Positions 57,017-64,000 of a DNA stretch of 64,000 nucleotides are shown piece after piece. A program made the translations under genes and the position numbers. Below the pieces are notes generated by a model. The model was not told the DNA's origin. It did not search any database and was given only the letters and a program-made list of their open reading frames with translations. The stretch is from positions 310,001 to 374,000 of the forward strand of contig NZ_JACGVC010000053.1 of assembly GCF_014077005.1 (NCBI RefSeq). The letters run 5' to 3'. The stretch is from Colwellia sp. MB3u-45 (GTDB lineage Bacteria; Pseudomonadota; Gammaproteobacteria; Enterobacterales; Alteromonadaceae). How positions within the stretch are numbered: position 1 is the first letter of the stretch; each line of letters starts with the position of its first letter.

Positions 57017-58090
57017 TTATTTCGTCAAAGCTAATTTCCATTTTTCTAATACTTTATAAGCAAATAACCTTATTGGGTTTAAGTTGATTTTTAAGTTCAC
57101 CATGTCTATTTTTACATTTGAAAATTTGGACTTGTAGCTATCCTGATTACTACCCATCATAAAATCGTAATAGCAATGGTTACAGTTATCTATACTCCAA
57201 ATATGTAAAGCTAGCCCAGGTGATAACTTTGAATATTGCCCATCATCCCAGCCACACTGATAAAAATACAAGGTTGTAGCATCACTCAAATAATAGTTTA
57301 TTGCGATAGCTTTCCCGTCAACTAAAATAGCACTCATTTTTATACTATCACTATTATTTAACAATAGTTGCTGATGAAAAGCATTAAAGTTAGGGTGAAA
57401 AAAGGCCCCTAACTGCCCTTTTTCTTGCCAACGTATTTGATGAAAGCTGACTAATGTTTGGTAGTAATCTTTAAAGTTTTCAGGTTTAATCCAAACACAT
57501 TTTGCCGAATATTGTTGAAATTGGTTTAATGACCGCTTATGTCTTGATCGAGTATTTCGACTTAACTCTCTTATAGACCAACGCTTAGTTTCAACTAAGT
57601 ATCTGGTATTGTTCTGTTGAATATTATATTTAAAAGCGCAAGTGATTAAGGCACAGATATGACTGTTAGATAATGCCGCACGCCAAATTATTTGGTCAAC
57701 TTTCATTAGCCTTAAACACAAAGCGAGTTCTTTTAACGCGATATCTTTATATCCTGGGGATATTAAGATATCGAGATATTCTGAAGCGACTTCGGCGCTT
57801 TCTGGTTCTCCCTGGCCTAATGGGTATAAAAGCGTGGGCAGGTGCCATTTTTTTTCATTTTGACAATAAAAAGGGGCAATGGCGATTATGTTATCATTTT
57901 GGTAAATAACGATACTGTGCAGCTGCCAGCTCGTTTGCCAATAATGTGCATACCAAGTATTTAACCACACTAATGAATTCATTAGTGGTTGATTATTAGC
58001 TTTCTCGTAGTCGTAATAACATTGAGACAGCTCTTCAAAGGAGCTAACTTTTATTATTTTAATTTTTTTTAAAGCAGCTGTTGTCGGCAT
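57017..58090 (-). CDS. GNAT/FemAB-like acyltransferase (BioF2/CelD type)
   Basis: A 357-residue protein of the Acetyltransf_6 type often found in EPS clusters. Motifs are RSRHKRSLNQFQQ, FHQIRWQEKGQLGAFFHP (about 217-234), AINYYLSDATTLYFYQCGWD and YDFMMGSNQDSYKSKFS (about 308-324). It probably attaches an acyl or aminoacyl group to a sugar; the donor is unknown. It sits between the flippase and ligase genes. Confidence 0.82.
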   Translation of the reverse strand: MPTTAALKKIKIIKVSSFEELSQCYYDYEKANNQPLMNSLVWLNTWYAHYWQTSWQLHSIVIYQNDNIIAIAPFYCQNEKKWHLPTLLYPLGQGEPESAEVASEYLDILISPGYKDIALKELALCLRLMKVDQIIWRAALSNSHICALITCAFKYNIQQNNTRYLVETKRWSIRELSRNTRSRHKRSLNQFQQYSAKCVWIKPENFKDYYQTLVSFHQIRWQEKGQLGAFFHPNFNAFHQQLLLNNSDSIKMSAILVDGKAIAINYYLSDATTLYFYQCGWDDGQYSKLSPGLALHIWSIDNCNHCYYDFMMGSNQDSYKSKFSNVKIDMVNLKINLNPIRLFAYKVLEKWKLALTK

Positions 58091-58121
58091 AGTTATATAG
58101 GTTTAGCGAATAATCATTAGT

Positions 58122-59630
58122 TTAAGCTATGGTCTTTTTTAATTTTATTTTATCGGCAAGCAGGTTAAATATTATTACTTTAAGATTTTGCGGTAAAAGC
58201 ATAAACCAACAAATCAAGACAATAAAAGGGAAAGTAAGCGCGGCAGAAAACACTAGCTCTAACCAAGTATCGACAGCAAGCCTTTCTAATGTTGAAGACC
58301 CAATAAACGATAACGAATAAACCAGAAATATTGACATAGCCAAGCGTTGATAAATTTCACCTGTTTTATAATCATTATAGTGTTTAAATAGCGCCATTTT
58401 CACAAATACATGAAAGATTAAACTGGTAATTGCACTAGCCATAGCAAGTCCAATTAAGCCAAATTCTAACCCTAAAAAAATAGCCATAGGGATATTAAAA
58501 GCAACACCGAAAAGACTAATTAAAGACAATAGCTTATGGTTGGCTTGTGCGAGCAAAATGCCATTTGCGCTAGTATTAAAGCCAGCACAAAGTACAGAAA
58601 AAACAGAAAAATATAAAATAGAAGCTGAATATTCAAACGCTTCTCCGACCCATAAAACAATGAACACTTTGCTAAACATTAACAAACAGGTAAACATTAC
58701 GCTCGCGAGAAAAATATTGATAGTGGTAGTTTGAATAAATATTTTTTCCATATTCTGTTTTTTAGCGGCCATTTTATTATAAACCGGCCCAAAAACACCG
58801 GTAATTGTGCCAACAAATGCTTGAGCATGCATAATTAAATTGGCGGCAATTTGTTGAATAGCAAGGGAAGATAGATCAAATAATCTTGTAATTATCATCG
58901 GGCCTGATTTTGAACCAATAGTTATTATAAGGCCGTTTAGCACTAAATGTTTTGAATAAGAAAAAAGTGCTTTTATTTCATTTAGGCTAGCTAATTTTAC
59001 GTTAAAAGCGAGGCTAGGGAATAAACGTTTAGCATAAATGACTTTTAGTATATTGGTAAGCACATCAGAGGCTAGGGTGGCAACAACAGCCCCCCATATA
59101 TTTAAGTCTGATATTAACCAAAATACGAGTAATGCTTTTACCATTGCATTTAAGGAAGATAAATTAGCGTCAATATCAAAGCGTAATAGGCCAGAGAAAA
59201 AACCATGAAAAGGGTTCATCAAAAAACCCCAAAAAATCTTTATAGAAAGTACTAATAGTATTTGAACTAGGGTTAATTGGTCAGGTCCAGTAACGCCAAA
59301 AATTGCAGGTACTTGGGTCAAGCCAACAAGTGCTAAAACTGAAAAAAGCCCTAAAATAGCAAAAAGCACTATCCCTGTTGAAAAAACAATATTTACCCGA
59401 TGATTATCTTTAAGTGCAAGCGCTTGAACAACTTGTCTCTGAACGGCTTGTGGAAAGCCAAGATCGACAACATTAAACCAACCTAGAATAGAAAGTACCA
59501 ATACCCATAAGCCATAATCATTACTACCAAGAACACTAATTAAGTATGGAGTGAGTAATAATGACGTGATGACGACAATGGCACGCTCTAGGAATCTAAA
59601 AATAGAACCTTTCAATAACTGCTTTTTCAT
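58122..59630 (-). CDS. Oligosaccharide flippase (Wzx/MOP family)
   Basis: A 502-residue integral membrane protein with about 12-14 helices. It starts LKGSIFRFLERAIVVITSLLLTPYLISVLG, typical of polysaccharide exporters of the MOP superfamily, and would flip lipid-linked repeat units to the periplasm. The NDYGLWVLVLSILGWFNVVDLGF motif is well conserved. It is the only Wzx-like gene in the window, so it probably serves the whole locus together with the ligase/polymerase and the Wzz-like proteins. Confidence 0.92.
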   Translation of the reverse strand: MKKQLLKGSIFRFLERAIVVITSLLLTPYLISVLGSNDYGLWVLVLSILGWFNVVDLGFPQAVQRQVVQALALKDNHRVNIVFSTGIVLFAILGLFSVLALVGLTQVPAIFGVTGPDQLTLVQILLVLSIKIFWGFLMNPFHGFFSGLLRFDIDANLSSLNAMVKALLVFWLISDLNIWGAVVATLASDVLTNILKVIYAKRLFPSLAFNVKLASLNEIKALFSYSKHLVLNGLIITIGSKSGPMIITRLFDLSSLAIQQIAANLIMHAQAFVGTITGVFGPVYNKMAAKKQNMEKIFIQTTTINIFLASVMFTCLLMFSKVFIVLWVGEAFEYSASILYFSVFSVLCAGFNTSANGILLAQANHKLLSLISLFGVAFNIPMAIFLGLEFGLIGLAMASAITSLIFHVFVKMALFKHYNDYKTGEIYQRLAMSIFLVYSLSFIGSSTLERLAVDTWLELVFSAALTFPFIVLICWFMLLPQNLKVIIFNLLADKIKLKKTIA

Positions 59631-59777
59631 GTTTTTTCTTAATGTGTGGCCTCTATGAGTTTAGAGGTATCGTGTTTAGTCATCAGACAGTTGAATTTAA
59701 CTAAACCGCCTTTTACTTAAGACAATTGAGCCGTAGGTCTAGCGGCTATTTAATCAATAATTTTTTATTTTTTGGCG

Positions 59778-60635
59778 TCATACAGTGATATTAAATCGCG
59801 TCTTATAAAACTCCACATCATGCTTCAGCATTTCACCGACAGCGAGAATGGTACTTTCATCTAGGCTCGGGGGTTTTACTCTTCGTTGCCCTAATATTTT
59901 CTTAATAAAATTCTTCACGTTATTATCTGGATCAATGGCCCTGATCAGTTTCGCGGGCAATAAATTATACACCCAACCGAACCCTAGGTTCCTTTGCGTT
60001 ACTTTATCCACTGTCTGGTTCGTGCGAATTTCTACCGTAACATGATGTGAAACCACACCAAGAAAATCAAAGCATTTATCCAAAAACGCCTGAGGACACG
60101 CCTTCAATTCATCTGAGCTGAGAACCAATACATTCTCGGAACCAAAAATATCTTCTATCAAAGGTACATAATATGAATATCGGCTGCCCCTTAGATAAGT
60201 TGCAAAACCACCATTTTTTAACGGGTTATGTATGTCGTAACCTTTAGCCTCTTCTTCGTGGATTGCCTGAAGCAATGGCCTATTTTCTTTCTCAAGCGCC
60301 CAAAGCCACCGATAGTGCGAAAGCAAACGTTCTACGGGATCTCTAAGTAGGAGGATGACTTTTGGATTTATCAGTTTCTTTTTGATACGACGAAGCGCCT
60401 TCTCATCATAACAGTAGCTGGTGCTTGATTCCCCACAAAAAGAGGGATGAAACCCTAGATCATAAGAAAATAGACGGTCATACCATGCTTCACCTTTTAA
60501 ATATTGATCATCATGTGAAAAATAATGAGGCTCTTTTTCTTTTGACATACTGATTTCAGGATGCAAATCAAGATATTGGTGTAAGCTACTTGTACCACAC
60601 TTGGGGAATCCAGGAATAATCAAATTACATTTCAT
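59778..60635 (-). CDS. Sulfotransferase
   Basis: A 285-residue cytosolic sulfotransferase. The 5'-phosphosulfate loop IPGFPKCGTSSLHQYLDLHP is at about residues 7-26 and the 3'-phosphate motif region is LLLRDPVERLLSHYRWL. A WYDRLF segment and a C-terminal KRVKPPSL region complete a heparan-type fold. It would sulfate a sugar using PAPS. No PAPS-synthesis genes are nearby. Its start overlaps by 4 bp (ATGA) the stop of an apparently broken upstream frame. Confidence 0.92.
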   Translation of the reverse strand: MKCNLIIPGFPKCGTSSLHQYLDLHPEISMSKEKEPHYFSHDDQYLKGEAWYDRLFSYDLGFHPSFCGESSTSYCYDEKALRRIKKKLINPKVILLLRDPVERLLSHYRWLWALEKENRPLLQAIHEEEAKGYDIHNPLKNGGFATYLRGSRYSYYVPLIEDIFGSENVLVLSSDELKACPQAFLDKCFDFLGVVSHHVTVEIRTNQTVDKVTQRNLGFGWVYNLLPAKLIRAIDPDNNVKNFIKKILGQRRVKPPSLDESTILAVGEMLKHDVEFYKTRFNITV

Positions 60636-60880
60636 TGATAACTCGAACTAAATTTTGCGCTCACCGCCTCATTATAAGGTACTCCAGTCATAAGAGAGAA
60701 GCGAACGTTCCATTTCAAAGGAATTGATTTTTTCTGTGGTTCTAATGGGTAATGTATTGTAGTAATTGTAACTTTTTCCTTGTTTAATATGATGATACCG
60801 TAACGAAATTTGACGAGAACACTCGGATTCACTATGGCCGCCGTTGTCCTAACCTCTACACTAAGATAGCTTATGTGCCG
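60632..60880 (-). pseudogene. 3' remnant of an unidentified gene before the sulfotransferase
   Basis: An open stretch of 82 codons between stop codons. It has only an internal GTG (60832) as a possible start, without a ribosome-binding site. The encoded sequence (ISYLSVEVRTTAAI...VLVKFRYGIIILNKEKVTIT) is beta-strand-like and ends with TGA overlapping the sulfotransferase ATG. Such ATGA coupling is typical of true operon genes, so this may be the 3' end of a gene whose 5' part was lost. The family is unknown. Confidence 0.35.
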
Positions 60881-61220
60881 CTAGAATAAATATTATTTAT
60901 AACAACACGAACGATATTTCATATTTACCATATCCTTGTAAATTAAAGAATGAATAAAATTCATTCACTTCTTGCCTATTAACTAACTCTTTTCGCCAAA
61001 TTAATAATAAAAAGTAAGTCATTCCCCTGTACATTTAACAGCGAGTGTACATAGAATGTAAAGATAATGTAAACATTATAAAAAAATAGACTTTATTGAT
61101 AATTAGATAATATGTGATTAACAATTAAGACAAAGAGCTTAAACCTGTTGAGAAGAGTTTCGAAAAGAGTCGTATTTAGACGGTAAATAGACCCAGTAAT
61201 GTTAATAAAGAGTGAATGAT
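60881..61220. other. Divergent regulatory region before the fdt cassette
   Basis: About 340 bp with no gene. It holds TGTACATTTAACAGCGAGTGTACA-type short repeats at about 61028-61051. A TGTAAAGATAATGTAAAC double site at 61057-61074 nearly matches the one at 38363. Confidence 0.5.
61057..61074 (+). promoter_or_regulatory. TGTAAA double half-site upstream of the fdt cassette
   Basis: TGTAAAGATAATGTAAAC, two TGTAAA half-sites 11 bp apart, matches 16 of 18 positions of the site at 38363-38380. It lies about 150 bp before fdtA. This is a candidate shared operator of the EPS genes. Confidence 0.4.
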
Positions 61221-61625
61221 ATGGATGTTAAATTAATTAAGTTACAAAGCCATGGCGATGATCGTGGCTCACTGGTTGCTCTAGAAGAGTTAATTAATAT
61301 ACCTTTTGCTATCAAACGTGTTTACTACATGTTTGACACGCAAATAGAGGTTCGACGTGGTTTTCATGCCCATAAACGACTAAAGCAAATTGCTATTGCC
61401 GTTAGAGGGTCATGTAAATTTATGCTTGACGATGGTAAGGAAACCCAGGAAGTCTGTTTAGATAACCCTGCTGTAGGTTTGTGTTTAGATCCTATAATTT
61501 GGCATGAAATGTTCGACTTTTCGGAGGATTGCATTCTTATGGTGCTTGCGGACCAAGTCTATGACGAGTCTGATTATATTCGTGACTATGCCGAATTTGT
61601 TAAGGTTGCTAATAATGCTTCATAA
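61221..61625 (+). CDS. fdtA: FdtA/QdtA-type dTDP-4-keto-6-deoxyglucose 3,4-ketoisomerase
   Basis: A 134-residue cupin enzyme that converts dTDP-4-keto-6-deoxyglucose to the 3-keto isomer on the way to 3-amino-3,6-dideoxyhexoses. The family core [21 protein letters not shown] (about 50-70) has its catalytic His pair, and [11 protein letters not shown] follows. FdtA (galacto) and QdtA (gluco) differ by few residues and cannot be separated by eye. ATG 61221 is preferred, with AAAGAG upstream; a GTG three codons earlier is possible. It overlaps the acetyltransferase start by 11 bp. Confidence 0.87.
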   Translation: MDVKLIKLQSHGDDRGSLVALEELINIPFAIKRVYYMFDTQIEVRRGFHAHKRLKQIAIAVRGSCKFMLDDGKETQEVCLDNPAVGLCLDPIIWHEMFDFSEDCILMVLADQVYDESDYIRDYAEFVKVANNAS

Positions 61626-62064
61626 TTTATCGGATATACAATCTAAAAATATAGGTAAAGATACTAACGTATGGCAATTTTGTGTGATATTACCTGAAGC
61701 TGTAATTGGTGAAAATTGTAATATTTGTTCGCATTGTCTAATTGAAAATAAAGTGATCTTAGGGAGTAATGTCACAATAAAAAGTGGTGTTCAAATATGG
61801 GATGGCATTACAATTGAAAATGATGTGTTCATTGGCCCTAATGTGACATTTACTAATGATAAAAATCCACGCTCAAAGCAATATGCCGATATCCCTTTAA
61901 AAACAACGATTAAATCGAACGCATCCATTGGCGCTAACGCAACAATTTTACCAGGGATAACCATTGGTGAGTTTGCAATGGTTGGTGCGGGAGCTGTTGT
62001 TACTAAAGATGTAATGCCATATACAACCGTAGTTGGTAACCCCGCTCGAGAAATAATAAAATGA
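61615..62064 (+). CDS. fdtC: Sugar 3-N-acetyltransferase (hexapeptide, FdtC/QdtC-like)
   Basis: A 149-residue left-handed beta-helix acetyltransferase (VNP-type): [42 protein letters not shown] and [30 protein letters not shown]. The TNDKNPRSK loop is typical of enzymes acetylating the amino group of dTDP-3-amino or UDP-3-amino sugars. Start ATG 61615 has AAGG 9 bp upstream. A longer frame runs antiparallel in register with fdtA and is rejected. It is coupled to fdtB by a 4-bp overlap. Confidence 0.85.
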   Translation: MLHNLSDIQSKNIGKDTNVWQFCVILPEAVIGENCNICSHCLIENKVILGSNVTIKSGVQIWDGITIENDVFIGPNVTFTNDKNPRSKQYADIPLKTTIKSNASIGANATILPGITIGEFAMVGAGAVVTKDVMPYTTVVGNPAREIIK

Positions 62065-63167
62065 TTCCATTTTTAGATCTAAAACAAATAAATGCCCAAT
62101 ATCAAAGTGAACTCAAGGCTGCTTGTGCAAAAGTTATAGACTCTGGTTGGTATGTATTAGGTAATGAAGTAAAAACATTTGAAAACGAATTTGCACAATA
62201 TTGTGGAACAGTAAAATGCTTAGGTGTTGCCAATGGTTTAGACGCTTTAATTCTAATTTTTAGAGCATACATTGAACTTGGATTTATGCAAAAGGGCGAC
62301 GAGGTTATCGTACCCGCTAACACTTATATTGCATCAATTCTGGCGATAACAGAAAATGGATTAGTTCCTATTTTGGTTGAACCCAATATACATACCTATA
62401 ATTTGGATCCCCAATTAATTAAGAATGCTATTACGAATAAAACTAAAGCCATTTTGACTGTGCACCTATACGGACAAGTGACAGGTATGGATGATATCAA
62501 TACTATAGCTACTGCGCACAACTTAAAAGTGATTGAAGACTGCGCACAGGCACATGGCGCTATGTATAAAGGACAAAAAGTTGGCGGTTTAGGTGATGCA
62601 GCAGGATTTAGTTTTTATCCTGGAAAAAATTTAGGCGCATTAGGTGATGCAGGCGCAGTAACTACAAATGATTTAGAACTAGCTAATGCAATATCTGCAC
62701 TGAGAAATTACGGTTCACATGAAAAGTATAAAAATATTTATAAAGGCATTAATAGTCGCTTAGACGAAATACAAGCGGCGATGCTAAGAGTGAAACTAAA
62801 GTATATAAGTGAAGAAATAACAGCTAGAAAAAAGGTAGCTCAAGCTTATTTAAAAGGAATAAATAATCTGTTAATTGAATTGCCGCATGTTGATGATATG
62901 GGAAGTCATGTTTGGCATTTGTTTGTTGTAAAAACACCAGAACGTGAACAGTTGGCAAAGCACCTTGCCGATAATGGTATACAGTCTCTAATTCATTACC
63001 CAATTCCACCTCATAAACAGCCAGCATATAAAGAGTGGCAATGTTCTACCTTCGAAATATCTGAGGCGATCCATAATCAAGTATTGAGTATTCCAATGAG
63101 TCCTGTACTAACATCTGAGCAAATTGAAGAAGTTATTGCTGTTTGTAATGCGTTTGAGTGCAAGTGA
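62061..63167 (+). CDS. fdtB: DegT/DnrJ-family aminotransferase (FdtB/QdtB-like)
   Basis: A 368-residue PLP enzyme of the sugar aminotransferase family that would aminate the 3-keto sugar made by Fdt[19 protein letters not shown], the substrate/PLP region [10 protein letters not shown] (about 167-176), the Schiff-base Lys in [18 protein letters not shown] (about 192-209) and [13 protein letters not shown] are present. With the ketoisomerase and acetyltransferase this makes dTDP-Fuc3NAc or dTDP-Qui3NAc. The dTDP-glucose genes rmlA and rmlB are not in this window. Confidence 0.9.
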   Translation: MIPFLDLKQINAQYQSELKAACAKVIDSGWYVLGNEVKTFENEFAQYCGTVKCLGVANGLDALILIFRAYIELGFMQKGDEVIVPANTYIASILAITENGLVPILVEPNIHTYNLDPQLIKNAITNKTKAILTVHLYGQVTGMDDINTIATAHNLKVIEDCAQAHGAMYKGQKVGGLGDAAGFSFYPGKNLGALGDAGAVTTNDLELANAISALRNYGSHEKYKNIYKGINSRLDEIQAAMLRVKLKYISEEITARKKVAQAYLKGINNLLIELPHVDDMGSHVWHLFVVKTPEREQLAKHLADNGIQSLIHYPIPPHKQPAYKEWQCSTFEISEAIHNQVLSIPMSPVLTSEQIEEVIAVCNAFECK

Positions 63168-63480
63168 AATCGAGTTCATTAAAGAGTAAGCTATTGTTTA
63201 TCAGGGTTTTAGAGTAAGTAACGCGTGAATTTATAGTCTCTCTTATTGGATTTTATCTAATGTTGTTCCAATGGGAAATTTGGCGTTAGGAATCAAAGGC
63301 CTGAAATATTTATAGTTAATCGCATAATCGTTTATGAAAATAGTTTCGTTATAAATTATGCCGCGACCAATGTGCTTATCTGCTGGAAATCCAGGTTAAG
63401 TTAATTAAGTCTTTAACTTAATCTTTACAATACCTATTATGATTTCAGCAAACTTTTTTATAAAAACTAAGGAAATATCA
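63168..63480. other. Spacer after the fdt cassette
   Basis: About 310 bp. On the minus strand 63243-63395 is an open 50-codon stretch (HIGRGIIYNETIFINDY..., ending FPIGTTLDKIQ) bounded by stops and lacking a start codon. It looks protein-like and may be a gene remnant. ATCTTTACA at 63421-63429 is a reverse copy of the TGTAAAGAT motif, 52 bp before the next gene. Confidence 0.4.
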
Positions 63481-64000
63481 TTGATTGAAAATAATGCGAA
63501 GGAACGATTTCACGAGCGCCCATTAGTAACGTATATATTGCTATGTTACAAACAGGAACAGTATATTCGAGAAGCTGTCAAAAGCGCTCTTTCACAAGAT
63601 TATGATAATATAGAATTCATCATATCGGATGATAACTCTCCTGATGTTAGTTTTGAGCTGATGAAAGCAGAAGTTGAAAGCTATGGCAAAACCTATAATG
63701 TCATTTTAAATGAAAATGAAAACAACCTTGGTTTAGTCCCTCACTTAAATAAACTTCTTAAAATGGCCAAAGGCGATATTATTGTACTTGCTGCGGGTGA
63801 TGATATATCAGTTCCTAACAGAGTTAGCAGTACCGTTAAAATATTGGAAAATATTGACGTCACCTTTGTATCATTTAACGACCAACGAATCGATGAAAAG
63901 GGCAATGTGACATCAAATGGTACGCGAGTTCCATATGAGGGTGTAAAACTGTTTTCACTTGATGAATATATATCAGGTGAAAAAATACCTTTTAGTGGTG
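63481..64000 (+). CDS. Family 2 glycosyltransferase (3' end beyond window)
   Basis: The first 173 residues of a GT-A enzyme: LVTYILLCYKQEQYIREAVKSALSQDYDNIEFIISDDNSPD, then NNLGLVPHLNKLLKMAKGDIIVLAAGDDISVPNRV with the metal-binding Asp-Asp. TTG 63481 follows AAGGA with 7-bp spacing. An in-frame ATG at 63439 lacks a ribosome-binding site. It continues the EPS island to the right. Confidence 0.87.
   Translation, partial: MIENNAKERFHERPLVTYILLCYKQEQYIREAVKSALSQDYDNIEFIISDDNSPDVSFELMKAEVESYGKTYNVILNENENNLGLVPHLNKLLKMAKGDIIVLAAGDDISVPNRVSSTVKILENIDVTFVSFNDQRIDEKGNVTSNGTRVPYEGVKLFSLDEYISGEKIPFSG

Noticed and set aside
61504-61614. N-terminal extension of the acetyltransferase
   Set aside because: The upstream part is the shifted frame of fdtA. 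Homology and a ribosome-binding site begin at 61615.

Overview
The window looks like a chromosome segment of a marine, AT-rich gammaproteobacterium of the Alteromonadales, most likely Colwelliaceae (Colwellia or Thalassotalea type). The pointers are the ribosomal operon order, the prkB and yhfA pair next to the alpha operon, a V. cholerae-like second EF-G, and an XrtA/PEP-CTERM-type exopolysaccharide locus with PrsK/PrsR. This placement rests on remembered family features, not on a search.

Region 1 (1-4.3 kb): a truncated methyl-accepting chemotaxis protein and a stand-alone EF-G, both on the minus strand, then 1.2 kb without a recognisable gene. Region 2 (5.2-19.3 kb): S10, spc and alpha ribosomal operons on the plus strand, 27 genes from rpsJ to rplQ including secY, rpmJ and rpoA. 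S10 and spc are separated by an intrinsic terminator and a new promoter. Leader structures resembling the L4-controlled S10 leader and the S4-controlled alpha leader are visible. Region 3 (19.3-28.6 kb): prkB, yhfA, a TonB-dependent receptor, tRNA-Arg(CCG), and an RND efflux pair.

Region 4 (28.6-64 kb) is one large surface-polysaccharide island. PrsK/PrsR (sensor kinase and sigma-54 activator) are followed by three 122-bp tandem repeats. A minus-strand export operon encodes a secretion ATPase, an outer-membrane beta-barrel protein, a tyrosine autokinase, a chain-length determinant and a Wza-like lipoprotein. The priming sugar transferase is divergent from it. A minus-strand operon (48.4 to 40.1 kb) holds glycosyltransferases, deacetylases, an acetyltransferase and a PaaK-like adenylating enzyme. 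A plus-strand group encodes a GT2, a CDP-glycerol polymer transferase, TagD and a pyruvyl transferase. Together these suggest a polymer carrying glycerol-phosphate and pyruvate. Next come a Wzz-like protein with an unusual C-terminus, an O-antigen ligase or polymerase, a GNAT/FemAB-like protein, a Wzx flippase and a sulfotransferase. An FdtA/acetyltransferase/FdtB cassette for a 3-acetamido-3,6-dideoxyhexose and the start of another GT2 close the window. No exosortase or PEP-CTERM protein is visible.

The most unusual finding is the protein at 53198-55132. Its N-terminal two-thirds is a Wzz/GumC-type polysaccharide co-polymerase. Where a cytoplasmic tyrosine kinase would normally sit, its C-terminal ~170 residues resemble a tyrosine recombinase (phage integrase) catalytic domain that has lost key catalytic residues. 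Second is a perfect 22-bp inverted repeat that buries both the ribosome-binding site and the start codon of the neighbouring pyruvyl transferase. Third is a TGTAAAGAT motif recurring in several EPS intergenic regions.
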